Shown here piece by piece: positions 9,662 through 18,706 of a stretch of DNA of 64,000 nucleotides (positions are counted from its first letter, which is position 1; each line of letters begins with the position of its first letter). The stretch is from Balneola vulgaris DSM 17893 (lineage in GTDB: Bacteria > Bacteroidota > Rhodothermia > Balneolales > Balneolaceae). Under the pieces are notes generated by a model. That model had not been told where the DNA came from and ran no database searches. It was given only the letters and a program-made list of their open reading frames with translations. Made by a program: the position numbers and the translations under genes. The stretch spans positions 903-64,902 of the forward strand of contig NZ_AQXH01000006.1 of assembly GCF_000375465.1 (NCBI RefSeq), read 5' to 3'.

Positions 9662-10174
9662 ATGAAAAAAGCATATTCTTCCCTCATTCTATTGTTCGCC
9701 CTGCTGATTTCAACTCATGCTGTTGCGCAGGAAAATCAAATGCACGCTGGTGCAGGTCTGGTTTATGGCAATGAAGTCGAAAAATTCGGTGTAAACCTGA
9801 ATGGGTACTACACCATCACATCTGAGTTTAGAATTGGTGCTACTATTAACATTTTCTTCCCTGAAAGTGAAACCTTTGGAGGCAACGACTTCAAATCTCA
9901 GTTTACAGGCATCAACTTTGATGGTAATTATTTCTTTTACCGTGAGAATGAGTTGAGCGCTTACGGGTTAGCTGGAATTAATATCCTACGTGGTAAAGTA
10001 GAAGTAAATAACGATTCTGAAACCGACTCTGAGGTTGGCCTTAATCTAGGCGCCGGTTTAGAGTATGCTTTAGATTTCGGCAATCTATTTGGTGAGTTGA
10101 AGTTTGCAGGCCTTGGTGGCGATGCCGATCAACTCGTATTGGGTGCAGGTGTAAGATTCAACCTGTCCAATTAA
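9662..10174 (+). CDS. outer-membrane beta-barrel protein
   Basis: The 170-aa protein starts with a clear signal peptide, MKKAYSSLILLFALLISTHAVAQ, cleaved after about residue 22. The rest alternates polar and hydrophobic residues in about eight strand-like segments (for example VNLNGYYTITSEFRIGATI) and ends in GAGVRFNLSN, which fits a small eight-stranded barrel of the OmpA/OmpX-like 'outer membrane protein beta-barrel' class. It is a single gene with its own terminator. No ligand or enzymatic role can be read from the sequence. Confidence 0.8.
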   Translation: MKKAYSSLILLFALLISTHAVAQENQMHAGAGLVYGNEVEKFGVNLNGYYTITSEFRIGATINIFFPESETFGGNDFKSQFTGINFDGNYFFYRENELSAYGLAGINILRGKVEVNNDSETDSEVGLNLGAGLEYALDFGNLFGELKFAGLGGDADQLVLGAGVRFNLSN

Positions 10175-10188
10175 ACCAACCTTTTGAT

Positions 10189-10217
10189 AAAGCCCCTAAC
10201 TTCAGGGGCTTTTTTTT
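10189..10217 (+). terminator. intrinsic terminator
   Basis: A 9-bp stem (10189-10197 with 10204-10212) and 6-base loop are followed by a T run on the plus strand. It ends the beta-barrel gene and lies at the tail of the convergent small membrane-protein gene. Confidence 0.85.
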
Positions 10218-10560
10218 ATTTAGCTGAATCTTTTGTGGCAGCAATCACACTTCCGGTCATCACACTCAGCCCTCCGACTAAGCCCCCAATCAATCCCGTA
10301 ATCAATACCACCAATAAAGGACTTCCTACGTTCAACATCGTAGCGATGCGCTCAGCCAAAATTCCGTCATTCGCCAAGTGAATATATAAAGCTTGTGCTC
10401 CCCATAGCAGAAACATGGCCGCAAAACCCATTCCAAATGCTTTTCCTGCATGTTCTTTGTAAAACAGCCCTAGAAAAAGACCGGCTACCGTAATTACCCA
10501 CCATGGCAGTACAAGGTTAGCTAGAAAGGCGAGTAAGATATAAAGTGTAATTAATTTCAT
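10216..10560 (-). CDS. small integral membrane protein, function unknown
   Basis: The 114-aa, very hydrophobic protein has about four predicted membrane helices (about 3-20, 22-33, 43-60 and 78-103). The last is Gly-rich: LLVVLITGLIGGLVGGLSVM. The pattern of paired Gly-rich helices is seen in many uncharacterised small membrane proteins and in some transporter subunits, but no family motif is visible. It lies 31 bases downstream of the penicillin-acylase-family gene on the same strand and may share its transcript. Confidence 0.7.
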   Translation of the reverse strand: MKLITLYILLAFLANLVLPWWVITVAGLFLGLFYKEHAGKAFGMGFAAMFLLWGAQALYIHLANDGILAERIATMLNVGSPLLVVLITGLIGGLVGGLSVMTGSVIAATKDSAK

Positions 10561-10591
10561 AATACGATTGCTAAAAAAAGGTTCTCAGATT

Positions 10592-13009
10592 CTACTTTTT
10601 GGGAGATAATTCCACGCTATAACTGTATTCAGTTGGTGCTTCTTTATGCAAGATGAGCTCAAAATGCTTCCCTGTTCTCCAAGCTTCTAGCATATTATCA
10701 TAATATGGGGAGCCCGGATTCCCAGATGGTCCACCCGGATACACGCCATACCCTCTAACTTCGGGCCCTAATACTATCACCATTCTCCACGATGGGCCAA
10801 AACCATCTCTGGTTGCATTCACCGACTCCGACGAACCTCCCGATATCACATTTTGATCTCCAAAGCCAGGGATATAAGAGATGTGTTCAATATCATTATT
10901 CATTTGGTATCCCCACTTCCATCTATCTGTTACTTCTTCTCCTAAGCTAGAGTAGATGTTCGTAATCGCTTTCTTAAATGAGGCCGTTGCTAACTCTTGA
11001 ATAGACTCCTTTTTATCGGTGGTAATGTCATCAATAAAGGCCATTTCAGGATTTTCTTTTATCAACTCAATCACTCGATCTCTTGAGGGTCTACGCATAG
11101 CTAGCTCAACAGAACCATACTCATCATTAAAAATAGCATTGTAGAACTGCCTCCACCACTGTCTAAATAAAAACGGCTCGATGAGATCTGCGTTATTGAA
11201 AAAATTCCATTCACTAAGCTGTTGCAGAAACTCCTGTTCATCTTCACTCAGTTCACTGCTATCTACCCAGTTAATCAATTCAGGAAGGATAGTTGAGGCA
11301 TGATAGCTGAAGTTATCCATTTGCAACTCCATCATATCTTGCATGGTGATGTCCTCCATTTCACGAAGTCTATCATTGATGCGTCGACCTCTTTCGAAGG
11401 GAGCGAATTCATCATCTAAGTAATAGGGATAATCTTCAGCCGCTGACTCCTGGTTCGCTGAACTCACAAAGCCTCGCTCTGGATTTTTAACATGTGGGTT
11501 ATGCTCAAATGGAATCCAACCTTGCCAATCATATCTCGGATCTGACCCATCACTAACGGTTCGTCCTTGATGCTTCCACTTATTTGGAAATTTCCCGTTC
11601 ACCCAAAGAGCAATGTCACCCTCGCTACTAGCAAATACAAAGTTTTGAGCCGGGGCCACATAATGACTTAACGCTTCCACATAGTCATCATAATCTTTTG
11701 CTCTATTCAAGCCATAAAACGTTCGAATATCTGAAGAGCCTTCATGTGCAATCCATCTCAGTGCAAAGTATTTAGTCTTCTCTTCATCTGTTGCGGAATT
11801 CAACTCCCATACAGGACCATGATGCGTATAAATCAACGTGTCTAAAATGGTTTCTTCACCACGCACTTTAATTTCTTCGATTCGTTGTGAGGTTGGCTGC
11901 CAAGCGCCGTCATACCAATACTCACTCATCGTCTCATCTTTGAAAGTGATTTCGTACCAATCCATTACATCCGAGCCTACATTGGTAACCCCCCAAGCTA
12001 CTTTTTCATTGAACCCGATTACCACTCCTGGTGCCCCTTGTAAAGAAACCCCACGTACGTTCACCGTTGGTGAGTGTAATTGCACTTCGTACCAAATAGA
12101 TGGGTAGGTGAGAGATAAATGTGGATCGTTTGAGAGTATAGGGTAACCCGACTTTGTTTTTGAACCGGCGACCGCCCAGTTATTACTACCCACTCCTTCA
12201 GGACGTTCGAAATCATCCACTCCTCTTATATCTGATGGCACATATAGTGAATCAGGTTGGTTCACTGGCACTCGCTCAAAATCCCATTTCTTGGAAGCTG
12301 GAATAATAGGGTCGTTTAAATCGGGCTTAGTAGTAAAGAAGGTTTCAATAAAGTCTTCCCCAAAATATTGAAGGGTATTACTAGTTCGAATGTCATTATT
12401 CCCTCCCGCCAGAGTGCGAGTCATGTTTTTTAGAAGATACACCGTGTTCTTTTCGATCCATGCTTCGGGTGCGAAATCCAACACTTTGTACTCTATAGGG
12501 TAGTCCTCAGCACTTAATTCTGCCAAGTATGCATTCACCCCTTTAGAATATGCTTGAACGGCAGCCCATGAAACTTCATCCTTTTTTAACACTTCATAGG
12601 CTTGATCGGCCCCATAAGTCATACCGAGCTTTCTGGTAGATCGATCACGTTCTAGAGCCTGATTACCTACTTTTTCTGCTAATCGCCCTGCAGCATCAAA
12701 AGCTTGCATCTCCATTTGAAACAGGCGGTCTTTGGCGGTTACATAACCCTGGGCATAATATAAGTCATGATCATTTTGAGCGAAGATATGAGGCACTTGT
12801 CGCTCATCGTAGTAGATGCTAACCTTGTCTTTTAGTCCTGCTAGCTGAAGTTCATCATCTTGGTTATCTGCTGTAACTGCATTTGCCCAAAAACCGGCTT
12901 GTGGGTCAAAAAACTTTCCTAAGGGTGGGATGGATCCAAATTTTGTATGGAGAGCAGTAACAACTGCAATCAGGAGGATTGCACAAATCCCGGCTTTTAA
13001 GAACTTCAT
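10592..13009 (-). CDS. penicillin acylase family (peptidase S45) N-terminal nucleophile hydrolase
   Basis: An 805-aa protein from the preferred ATG at 13009. An in-frame ATG at 13042 exists but lies inside an inverted repeat and adds residues before the signal. It begins with a membrane/signal segment (MKFLKAGICAILLIAVVTAL). It has the S45 layout: alpha chain, linker, then the autocatalytic Ser in GVGSNNWAV (Ser275 from this start), which becomes the beta-chain N-terminus. Family members cleave amide bonds of penicillins, acyl-homoserine lactones or other N-acyl compounds in the periplasm. The sequence alone does not say which. The preceding amidinotransferase-fold gene is on the same strand, 66 bases upstream. 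Confidence 0.9.
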   Translation of the reverse strand: MKFLKAGICAILLIAVVTALHTKFGSIPPLGKFFDPQAGFWANAVTADNQDDELQLAGLKDKVSIYYDERQVPHIFAQNDHDLYYAQGYVTAKDRLFQMEMQAFDAAGRLAEKVGNQALERDRSTRKLGMTYGADQAYEVLKKDEVSWAAVQAYSKGVNAYLAELSAEDYPIEYKVLDFAPEAWIEKNTVYLLKNMTRTLAGGNNDIRTSNTLQYFGEDFIETFFTTKPDLNDPIIPASKKWDFERVPVNQPDSLYVPSDIRGVDDFERPEGVGSNNWAVAGSKTKSGYPILSNDPHLSLTYPSIWYEVQLHSPTVNVRGVSLQGAPGVVIGFNEKVAWGVTNVGSDVMDWYEITFKDETMSEYWYDGAWQPTSQRIEEIKVRGEETILDTLIYTHHGPVWELNSATDEEKTKYFALRWIAHEGSSDIRTFYGLNRAKDYDDYVEALSHYVAPAQNFVFASSEGDIALWVNGKFPNKWKHQGRTVSDGSDPRYDWQGWIPFEHNPHVKNPERGFVSSANQESAAEDYPYYLDDEFAPFERGRRINDRLREMEDITMQDMMELQMDNFSYHASTILPELINWVDSSELSEDEQEFLQQLSEWNFFNNADLIEPFLFRQWWRQFYNAIFNDEYGSVELAMRRPSRDRVIELIKENPEMAFIDDITTDKKESIQELATASFKKAITNIYSSLGEEVTDRWKWGYQMNNDIEHISYIPGFGDQNVISGGSSESVNATRDGFGPSWRMVIVLGPEVRGYGVYPGGPSGNPGSPYYDNMLEAWRTGKHFELILHKEAPTEYSYSVELSPKK

Positions 13010-13020
13010 AAAATAAAAAC

Positions 13021-13061
13021 TGTTAAGTGTTAAAAAAGGCACACAGATTTAACACTTAACA
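13021..13061 (-). repeat. perfect 14-bp inverted repeat just upstream of the acylase gene
   Basis: Bases 13021-13034 are the exact reverse complement of 13048-13061, with a 13-base spacer. On the minus strand the second arm is followed by GTTTTTATTTT and then the ATG at 13009. It could act as a terminator for the upstream amidinotransferase gene, an attenuator, or an operator. Confidence 0.75.
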
Positions 13062-13075
13062 GCGTAAATCTCAAC

Positions 13076-13972
13076 TTACCAGAGCATCATTTTCATACAA
13101 AATACACTACCGCCGCTTTTAAGAAACTCTGCAGTGCTAAACTCATGTACGTTGAAGCCATTCTCACGTAGCTTTTGGTTTACATCCGTGCAGCCCTGTT
13201 GTATAAATACATTTTTACCATCAGGGCTGGTAGCATTACAAGCAAACAATTCTTCTGCTTCATACTTAGAAGCTTCTATAACGGTAGGGAATACCTTGTT
13301 GATAAGAGCGAGTCCTTCGTCAGTAAATGCCTTAGGGTAAATCAACGCTGTGTTCTCATCAAGAATACATAAGCAGGTGTCTAAGTGATAAAACTTATCA
13401 TCTAGAAGCTCAAAGGTGATTACAGGAACATCATATTTTTCTGAGATGAGCTCATATACTTCCTTAGAGGAACGGAAACCATATCCACCCCAAATCAAGC
13501 CTTTCTTGAAGTGCCACAGTGCATCGCCCATTCCTTCAAAATCGTTGAACTTTGACTCATCTAAATGATGGATTTCATACTGGCTCTCTTCGTAGAACTT
13601 TTGAATAGCCTCTACTTCACCTTTACGTTCTTGTGCGTGCATAATACTCATCAGCACTTTTTTATTCCCATCTTCATCGATGTAAGGCAAACTTTGGTTC
13701 GCACAGAATACCATATCAGGATACCCACGCTCTCCATCTAGTACTTTCGTTTCTAAGCCTAATTCATCGTAGGCTTTTTTCAGGTGCTCCCACTCATCCA
13801 TTGCTGCAATTTTGTCTACATCTCCAATATTTCCCTGCATATGCGGATTGATCACATACTCTACCGCAAAGTGTGTTGGCTTTACCAATAGCACCTTTTT
13901 AGGAGCTGGCATTTCTCTTAAATCGGATAGTTCAAAATCTAATTCTTCTACTGTTGATATAACTTTCTTCAT
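13076..13972 (-). CDS. arginine deiminase / amidinotransferase-fold hydrolase
   Basis: The 298-aa protein belongs to the guanidine-modifying (GME) superfamily, which includes dimethylarginine dimethylaminohydrolase and arginine deiminase. It starts at MKKVISTVEE; an in-frame upstream start at 14014 adds an unrelated tail. Visible catalytic-type residues are DMVFCAN (81-91), FEGMGD (145-150), His196 with Asp198 in FYHLDT, and the nucleophile Cys292 in GGSVFCMKMML at the extreme C-terminus, as expected for the family. Which guanidino compound it uses cannot be told. It sits upstream of the S45 acylase on the same strand and divergent from ddl. Confidence 0.88.
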   Translation of the reverse strand: MKKVISTVEELDFELSDLREMPAPKKVLLVKPTHFAVEYVINPHMQGNIGDVDKIAAMDEWEHLKKAYDELGLETKVLDGERGYPDMVFCANQSLPYIDEDGNKKVLMSIMHAQERKGEVEAIQKFYEESQYEIHHLDESKFNDFEGMGDALWHFKKGLIWGGYGFRSSKEVYELISEKYDVPVITFELLDDKFYHLDTCLCILDENTALIYPKAFTDEGLALINKVFPTVIEASKYEAEELFACNATSPDGKNVFIQQGCTDVNQKLRENGFNVHEFSTAEFLKSGGSVFCMKMMLW

Positions 13973-14108
13973 GGATAATTTCTTTCTAATTAGGAGGGGC
14001 ACCAAAGATTGCAAAAAAGCTAAATCGGAACAAATTTTAATAGCTTATTTATTAATGAAAAGCACAGGTAAATCACTATTTTCAACCACTGAATCCAAAC
14101 ATTTTTTC

Positions 14109-15302
14109 ATGTCCCAAAAAAATCTCATTATCGCCTTCGGTGGAGCTTCGCCTGAACACGAAGTTTCTGTGTTAACTGCAATGCAAGTAATTGCTGCACT
14201 CGATGAATCTGATTATACCCTTACGCCTTTGTATATCACCAAATCTGGCAACTGGTTAACCGGCCAAAAGCTTCTAGATCTGAGCAATTACAAAGACCTC
14301 AACGAACTTGAAGCTTCCTCCACGCGCTGTGCTTTTGTGAAAGACGAGATGGGCCGAACTTTATTAAAGGAGCAAGAAAAACAAGGGCTGTTTACTAAGC
14401 CTGCCGCCATACCCGTGTATGCTGTTGTTACCGCCTTTCATGGTAGCGATGGTGAGAATGGCTCTTTTCAGGGTACTTGTGAGATGTTTAACATTCCTTA
14501 TACCGGTAGTGGTGTTCTGGCGTCTTCCGTGGGCATGAATAAAGTAAAAGCAAAGCAACTATGTGTAGCCAATAAAATTCCTGTTACAGATAGCTTAGAC
14601 TTTTTTGAAAAGAATTGGGAAGACGATCAAGCAACCATTTTAAAAGAAGCCGAAATGATTGGCTATCCACTTATCGTGAAGCCTTGTAATCTAGGCTCAA
14701 GTATTGGAGTAGCTAAAGCGAATTCCAAAGATGAACTCATCGACGCGATTGAAACTGCTTTTCGTTACGATGCTCATCTACTAGTAGAAGAAGCCATTCA
14801 ACCTCTGATGGAAATCAACTGCTCGGTTTTAGGAAGCAGCACCGATTGCAGAGCCAGTGTTTGTGAAAGACCTATGGGTGCTTCTGAAATGCTCTCATTC
14901 CAAGATAAATACCAAAGTGGAGGGAATGCAGAAAAAGGCATGGCTTCCGCAGATCGAATTATCCCTGCCGACATCTCCTCAGAACTTACCGAAGAGATTA
15001 GAGAGCTCGCTGTTCAAACTTTCAAAACCTTCGATGCTTCAGGAGTTGCACGATTAGACTTCCTAGTGAACGCCGATACCAAAAAAGTATACTTTAATGA
15101 GATTAACACTATTCCTGGGTCGTTCTCATTCTACTTATGGGAAAAATCAGAGCTGACTTTTAAAGCGCTAATCGAAGAATTAGTAGCGGTTGCAATACAG
15201 AATCATCAAGCTAAGAATGGTCGTGTTCGTAGCTATCAAACGAATTTGTTGAATGAAAAAGCCGCAAAAGGTATTAAAGGACTAAAAGGTTTAAAAAAAT
15301 AA
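14109..15302 (+). CDS. ddl: D-alanine--D-alanine ligase
   Basis: Ddl joins two D-alanines with ATP for peptidoglycan precursors. The start at 14109 (MSQKNLIIAFGGASPEHEVS) gives 397 aa and places the family's N-terminal glycine-rich loop at the start. Earlier in-frame starts would add 99 residues overlapping the divergent gene. Motifs in order are SPEHEVS, PYTGSGVLASSVGMNK, KPCNLGSSIG and the metal-binding FNEINTIPG. It resembles the longer Ddl/Van-type ligases and carries an extra Lys/Gly-rich tail (KGIKGLKGLKK). It is first gene of an operon with the solute-binding lipoprotein and nadK. Confidence 0.95.
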   Translation: MSQKNLIIAFGGASPEHEVSVLTAMQVIAALDESDYTLTPLYITKSGNWLTGQKLLDLSNYKDLNELEASSTRCAFVKDEMGRTLLKEQEKQGLFTKPAAIPVYAVVTAFHGSDGENGSFQGTCEMFNIPYTGSGVLASSVGMNKVKAKQLCVANKIPVTDSLDFFEKNWEDDQATILKEAEMIGYPLIVKPCNLGSSIGVAKANSKDELIDAIETAFRYDAHLLVEEAIQPLMEINCSVLGSSTDCRASVCERPMGASEMLSFQDKYQSGGNAEKGMASADRIIPADISSELTEEIRELAVQTFKTFDASGVARLDFLVNADTKKVYFNEINTIPGSFSFYLWEKSELTFKALIEELVAVAIQNHQAKNGRVRSYQTNLLNEKAAKGIKGLKGLKK

Positions 15303-15306
15303 CACC

Positions 15307-16725
15307 ATGCGTACGATCTCCTCTTTACTTCCTTTACTTATTGTTGCCATACTCATAGGATGTTCTTCATCTGCGGAAGTTATCGTAGTGGATTCTACCG
15401 GGGGTTTAGGGGAGGAGAGTGCTCAGCAAACGCCTCCAGCAACTACAACCACTGCACCTCCGAAATCAGATTTCGTTAAGGTGACCATAGGTGAACACGA
15501 TACTATTCACTCCCTAGATCCACTGTTTGCACAAAATGCCGCCGAATTGAGAGCAGTACATTTGATTTATGATGGACTCACAACTATCAACGAAAATAAC
15601 CTAGTGCAACCAGCAATTGCTTCCTCTTGGGAAGTAAGTAGTGATTCTCTGAATTACACCTTCACACTTCGACCCGATGCTTTTTTCCACAATAACACTG
15701 CATTTTCTTCGGGCAAAGGTAGATTGGTAGTTGCTGAAGATATTCTACAGATATTTAAACGCATGGGATCCCTGAATGCCCCAACCCATATCGCAGAGCG
15801 CTTTTATGCTATCAAAGGATATCCATCCTATCACCATGAGCAACTGAGTGTAAAAAATCCCAAGCTACAAGCTATTACCGAAATTGAAGGTATTTCAATT
15901 GAAAATGATTCTACTATCTCTTTTCAATTAACCCAAAAAGACGCGGATTTCCTTTCCAAATTAGCACATCCGAATGCTTCTATATACCCAATAGAGAGCG
16001 TTTCTAAAGAAGAGGTATTACTTGATTCGCCTATTGGAACCGGTGCTTTTTATATGGCCCAAAAAATGGAGGATAAAATCATTCTTGCTGCCAATAAAGA
16101 TTACTTTGGGAATACAAATGAGCTAAGTCGAATTGATATCGTTCACGGCAAAACGGAATCGAGCCTGTATCAAGAGTTTGCTAAAGGCACTGTGGATGCT
16201 ATTATCGCACCTAGCCCATCTACACTAGCTACCGTTAGTGATATCACAGGTGACATTAATCCTGTATTTAAAAATGTGTTTAGTTTAGAGAAAACTGATG
16301 CACTTACAGTAGTAAACATCTTCTACAATCCGAATTCACAAAGAAATGAACTTCATGATCTTATGACTCAGACTAGAGTTATTAGCTCTGATGCTGTAAC
16401 TGACTTTACAATTCAAACGGCTCCTTCTATTGCTGACTCAATACTTGGTAATGAACAAATTCTTTTTGCTTACACCGACAGTCCGTTTGAATTACATTTA
16501 TTGAACCGACTAGCAAGTACGCTAAATGAGCACGCAGCTGTAGTTCTTGGATCTACCTATGCCGTTTGGGATGAAACCGTATTTTCAACCAAGTATTTTA
16601 GTGGAGCAAAAACTAGCTTAACATGGAATGCACCCACTTATATTCTACAACATAAATCTATCACTGGTATAGATCTTGGGCCTTATAACTGGGCTATATC
16701 TTTCGATTCCTTTTCACGAAATTGA
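15307..16725 (+). CDS. extracellular solute-binding lipoprotein (SBP family 5)
   Basis: The 472-aa lipoprotein has a lipobox ending at Cys19 (AILIGCSS) and a Thr/Pro-rich linker. The body resembles oligopeptide/nickel-type SBP_bac_5 proteins: SLDPLFAQNAAELRAVHLIYDGL, AIASSWEVSSDSLNYTFTLR and DSPIGTGAFY are typical. Such proteins capture peptides or similar ligands for an ABC importer. No permease or ATPase gene is nearby, so it is an orphan. It lies 4 bases after ddl and 6 before nadK, in one operon. A role in recovery of cell-wall peptides is an attractive guess given ddl, but nothing in the sequence proves it. Confidence 0.88.
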   Translation: MRTISSLLPLLIVAILIGCSSSAEVIVVDSTGGLGEESAQQTPPATTTTAPPKSDFVKVTIGEHDTIHSLDPLFAQNAAELRAVHLIYDGLTTINENNLVQPAIASSWEVSSDSLNYTFTLRPDAFFHNNTAFSSGKGRLVVAEDILQIFKRMGSLNAPTHIAERFYAIKGYPSYHHEQLSVKNPKLQAITEIEGISIENDSTISFQLTQKDADFLSKLAHPNASIYPIESVSKEEVLLDSPIGTGAFYMAQKMEDKIILAANKDYFGNTNELSRIDIVHGKTESSLYQEFAKGTVDAIIAPSPSTLATVSDITGDINPVFKNVFSLEKTDALTVVNIFYNPNSQRNELHDLMTQTRVISSDAVTDFTIQTAPSIADSILGNEQILFAYTDSPFELHLLNRLASTLNEHAAVVLGSTYAVWDETVFSTKYFSGAKTSLTWNAPTYILQHKSITGIDLGPYNWAISFDSFSRN

Positions 16726-16731
16726 GGCACT

Positions 16732-17607
16732 ATGAAATTTGCTATCGTTGCTAACCCGAGAAAATTCGAAGTAAAAGGAATATTAGAAAATGCCATTAAG
16801 TGGGCTTCCTCTAATAATGTTCAGTTTTTGGTGAGCGAGGAAGTGTGCTCCCTCACGAATATTAATTTCCCTGATGTAGTCATTAAAACCAAAGACGATA
16901 AACTGTCTATCGAACAATCGAATGTTGTAATTGTGATTGGCGGCGACGGAACCATTCTTTACACTGCTCGCATCTCTAAACACACTCAAAAACCAATTCT
17001 CGGTATAAATAGTGGTCGCTTAGGCTTTATGACCGATACCAAAGCTGAAGACCTTGAAAGTGCTTTAGACTCTGTAAAATCTGGCAATTATACCCTCGAC
17101 GAACGTCATTTCTTGAAGGCTATAGATCAAGACGGAAATGAATATCATGCCCTTAATGAGTTTTTGTTTACCCGAAAAGATTCAACTTCCATGATCAACA
17201 TCACCGCAGAGTATGATGGAAGTTTAATTAACACCTATTGGGCAGATGGACTAATCATTGCCTCATCAACAGGCTCTACGGCCTATAATTTATCATCGGG
17301 TGGACCTATTGTACTGCCCGGCACCGGGGTCATGCTGGTAACGCCTATTAATCCACATACATTAACTACTCGTCCGCTTGTAGTTCGATCAGATAAATCA
17401 CTTAAAATTAGAGTGGATGAACAGGAGAGTGAAGTCAGTTTTTCTTATGACGGTGTGCACTGCCCAACAAATGGACTTCCCTTAGAAGTTGAGATCACAA
17501 AAAGCGACTTAGCCTTCCAGCTTATCACACTCCCCGGGCATAATTATTTTGAAACTCTACGCAATAAATTGATGTGGGGAAAGGACAGCAGAAGAAACAA
17601 GAAATAA
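16732..17607 (+). CDS. nadK: NAD kinase
   Basis: NadK phosphorylates NAD to NADP with ATP in the cytoplasm. The 291-aa protein carries the diagnostic GGDGT motif (70-74, VIGGDGTIL), followed by GINSGRLGFM, the NE/D-type motif HALNEFLF, and the C-terminal GSTAYNLSSGGP, which binds NAD. Length is normal. It is third gene of the ddl operon, 6 bases after the SBP gene. Confidence 0.96.
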   Translation: MKFAIVANPRKFEVKGILENAIKWASSNNVQFLVSEEVCSLTNINFPDVVIKTKDDKLSIEQSNVVIVIGGDGTILYTARISKHTQKPILGINSGRLGFMTDTKAEDLESALDSVKSGNYTLDERHFLKAIDQDGNEYHALNEFLFTRKDSTSMINITAEYDGSLINTYWADGLIIASSTGSTAYNLSSGGPIVLPGTGVMLVTPINPHTLTTRPLVVRSDKSLKIRVDEQESEVSFSYDGVHCPTNGLPLEVEITKSDLAFQLITLPGHNYFETLRNKLMWGKDSRRNKK

Positions 17608-17680
17608 GCTATTCAAATTGTTATCTTATGGGTCTTAGAGACTTTTAAATTGCTAAAAATAACCAAAAACAATCTAGATA

Positions 17681-18637
17681 ATGAAAGTAACAGTTGTAGG
17701 AGCCGGAGGTAACGTAGGATCTACTGTAGCACTTAGCGTTGCACAGCGTGATTTTGCTAAAGAAGTTGTAGCCGTTGACCTTGAGCGCAAAGACGGAGAT
17801 AAAACCTTTTACCCATCTAAAGGCCGTGCATTAGATCAATGGGAAGCATCCCCAATTCACCTTTTTGATACTCGTATTAAAGGTACTACAGACTACGCTG
17901 ATACAGCTGGTTCTGATGTTTGTGTTATTACAGCAGGTGTACCTCGTCGCCCTGGCATGAGCCGTGACGACTTACTCGAAATCAATGCTAACATCGTGAA
18001 GAGTGTTACTGAGCAATTAGTAAAATACTCTCCAGACACGATTATCATTGTTGTATCTAACCCACTTGACGTAATGGTTCAAGTTGCTAAAGATGCTAGT
18101 GGTCTTCCACATGAAAAAGTAATGGGTATGGCTGGTATCTTAGATACTGCTCGCTACCGTGCTTTTATCGCAGACGAACTCAATGTATCTCCAAAAGATA
18201 TTCAGGCGCTATTAATGGGTGGCCACGGTGATACTATGGTACCACTTCCAAGATTCACTACTCTCTCTGGGATGCCTATCACGCACTTTATCTCAGACGA
18301 ACGCTTAGAAGAAATCGTAAACCGCGCTAAAAAAGGTGGTGGAGAAATCGTAGGACTTATGGGAACATCTGCATGGTATGCACCTGGTGCTGCTGCAGCT
18401 CAAATGGTTGAAGCGATTCTTCTTGACCAAAACAGAATCTTCCCAGTATGTGCGTACATCGATGGCCAGTACGGAATCGACGACCTTTACATTGGCGTTC
18501 CAGTGAAGCTTGGCAAAGGCGGAATTAAAGAAGTAATTGAAGTTGAATTAACGAAAGAAGAAAACGATCTTCTTAAGCAGTCGGCTGATGCTGTACGTGG
18601 TACACTCAACGACTTTAAAAAACTAATGAATAAGTAA
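17681..18637 (+). CDS. mdh: malate dehydrogenase (LDH-like type)
   Basis: The 318-aa enzyme interconverts malate and oxaloacetate in the TCA cycle. The Rossmann motif is GAGGNVGS (7-14). Asp33 at the end of beta-2 (VVAVDLE) marks NAD preference. Substrate-binding arginines are in RRPGMSR (89-95), with Arg95 and Arg158 (TARYR), and the catalytic His182 is in GGHGDTMVP. The arginine loop (RRPGMSR) fits malate rather than lactate. It belongs to the LDH-like MDH group common in Bacteroidota and Chlorobi. Only 73 bases separate it from nadK, but a strong terminator follows it. Confidence 0.95.
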   Translation: MKVTVVGAGGNVGSTVALSVAQRDFAKEVVAVDLERKDGDKTFYPSKGRALDQWEASPIHLFDTRIKGTTDYADTAGSDVCVITAGVPRRPGMSRDDLLEINANIVKSVTEQLVKYSPDTIIIVVSNPLDVMVQVAKDASGLPHEKVMGMAGILDTARYRAFIADELNVSPKDIQALLMGGHGDTMVPLPRFTTLSGMPITHFISDERLEEIVNRAKKGGGEIVGLMGTSAWYAPGAAAAQMVEAILLDQNRIFPVCAYIDGQYGIDDLYIGVPVKLGKGGIKEVIEVELTKEENDLLKQSADAVRGTLNDFKKLMNK

Positions 18638-18673
18638 ACAAACGAGGACTAAGGTCTTCACTACTTGCATTTT

Positions 18674-18706
18674 AAAGCCCTTTGGTTTTCCAAAGGGCTT
18701 TTTTTA
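18674..18706 (+). terminator. intrinsic terminator after mdh
   Basis: A 12-bp perfect stem (18674-18685 with 18690-18701) and a TTTT loop are followed by T residues. It overlaps the last codon region of the convergent flippase gene. Confidence 0.9.
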
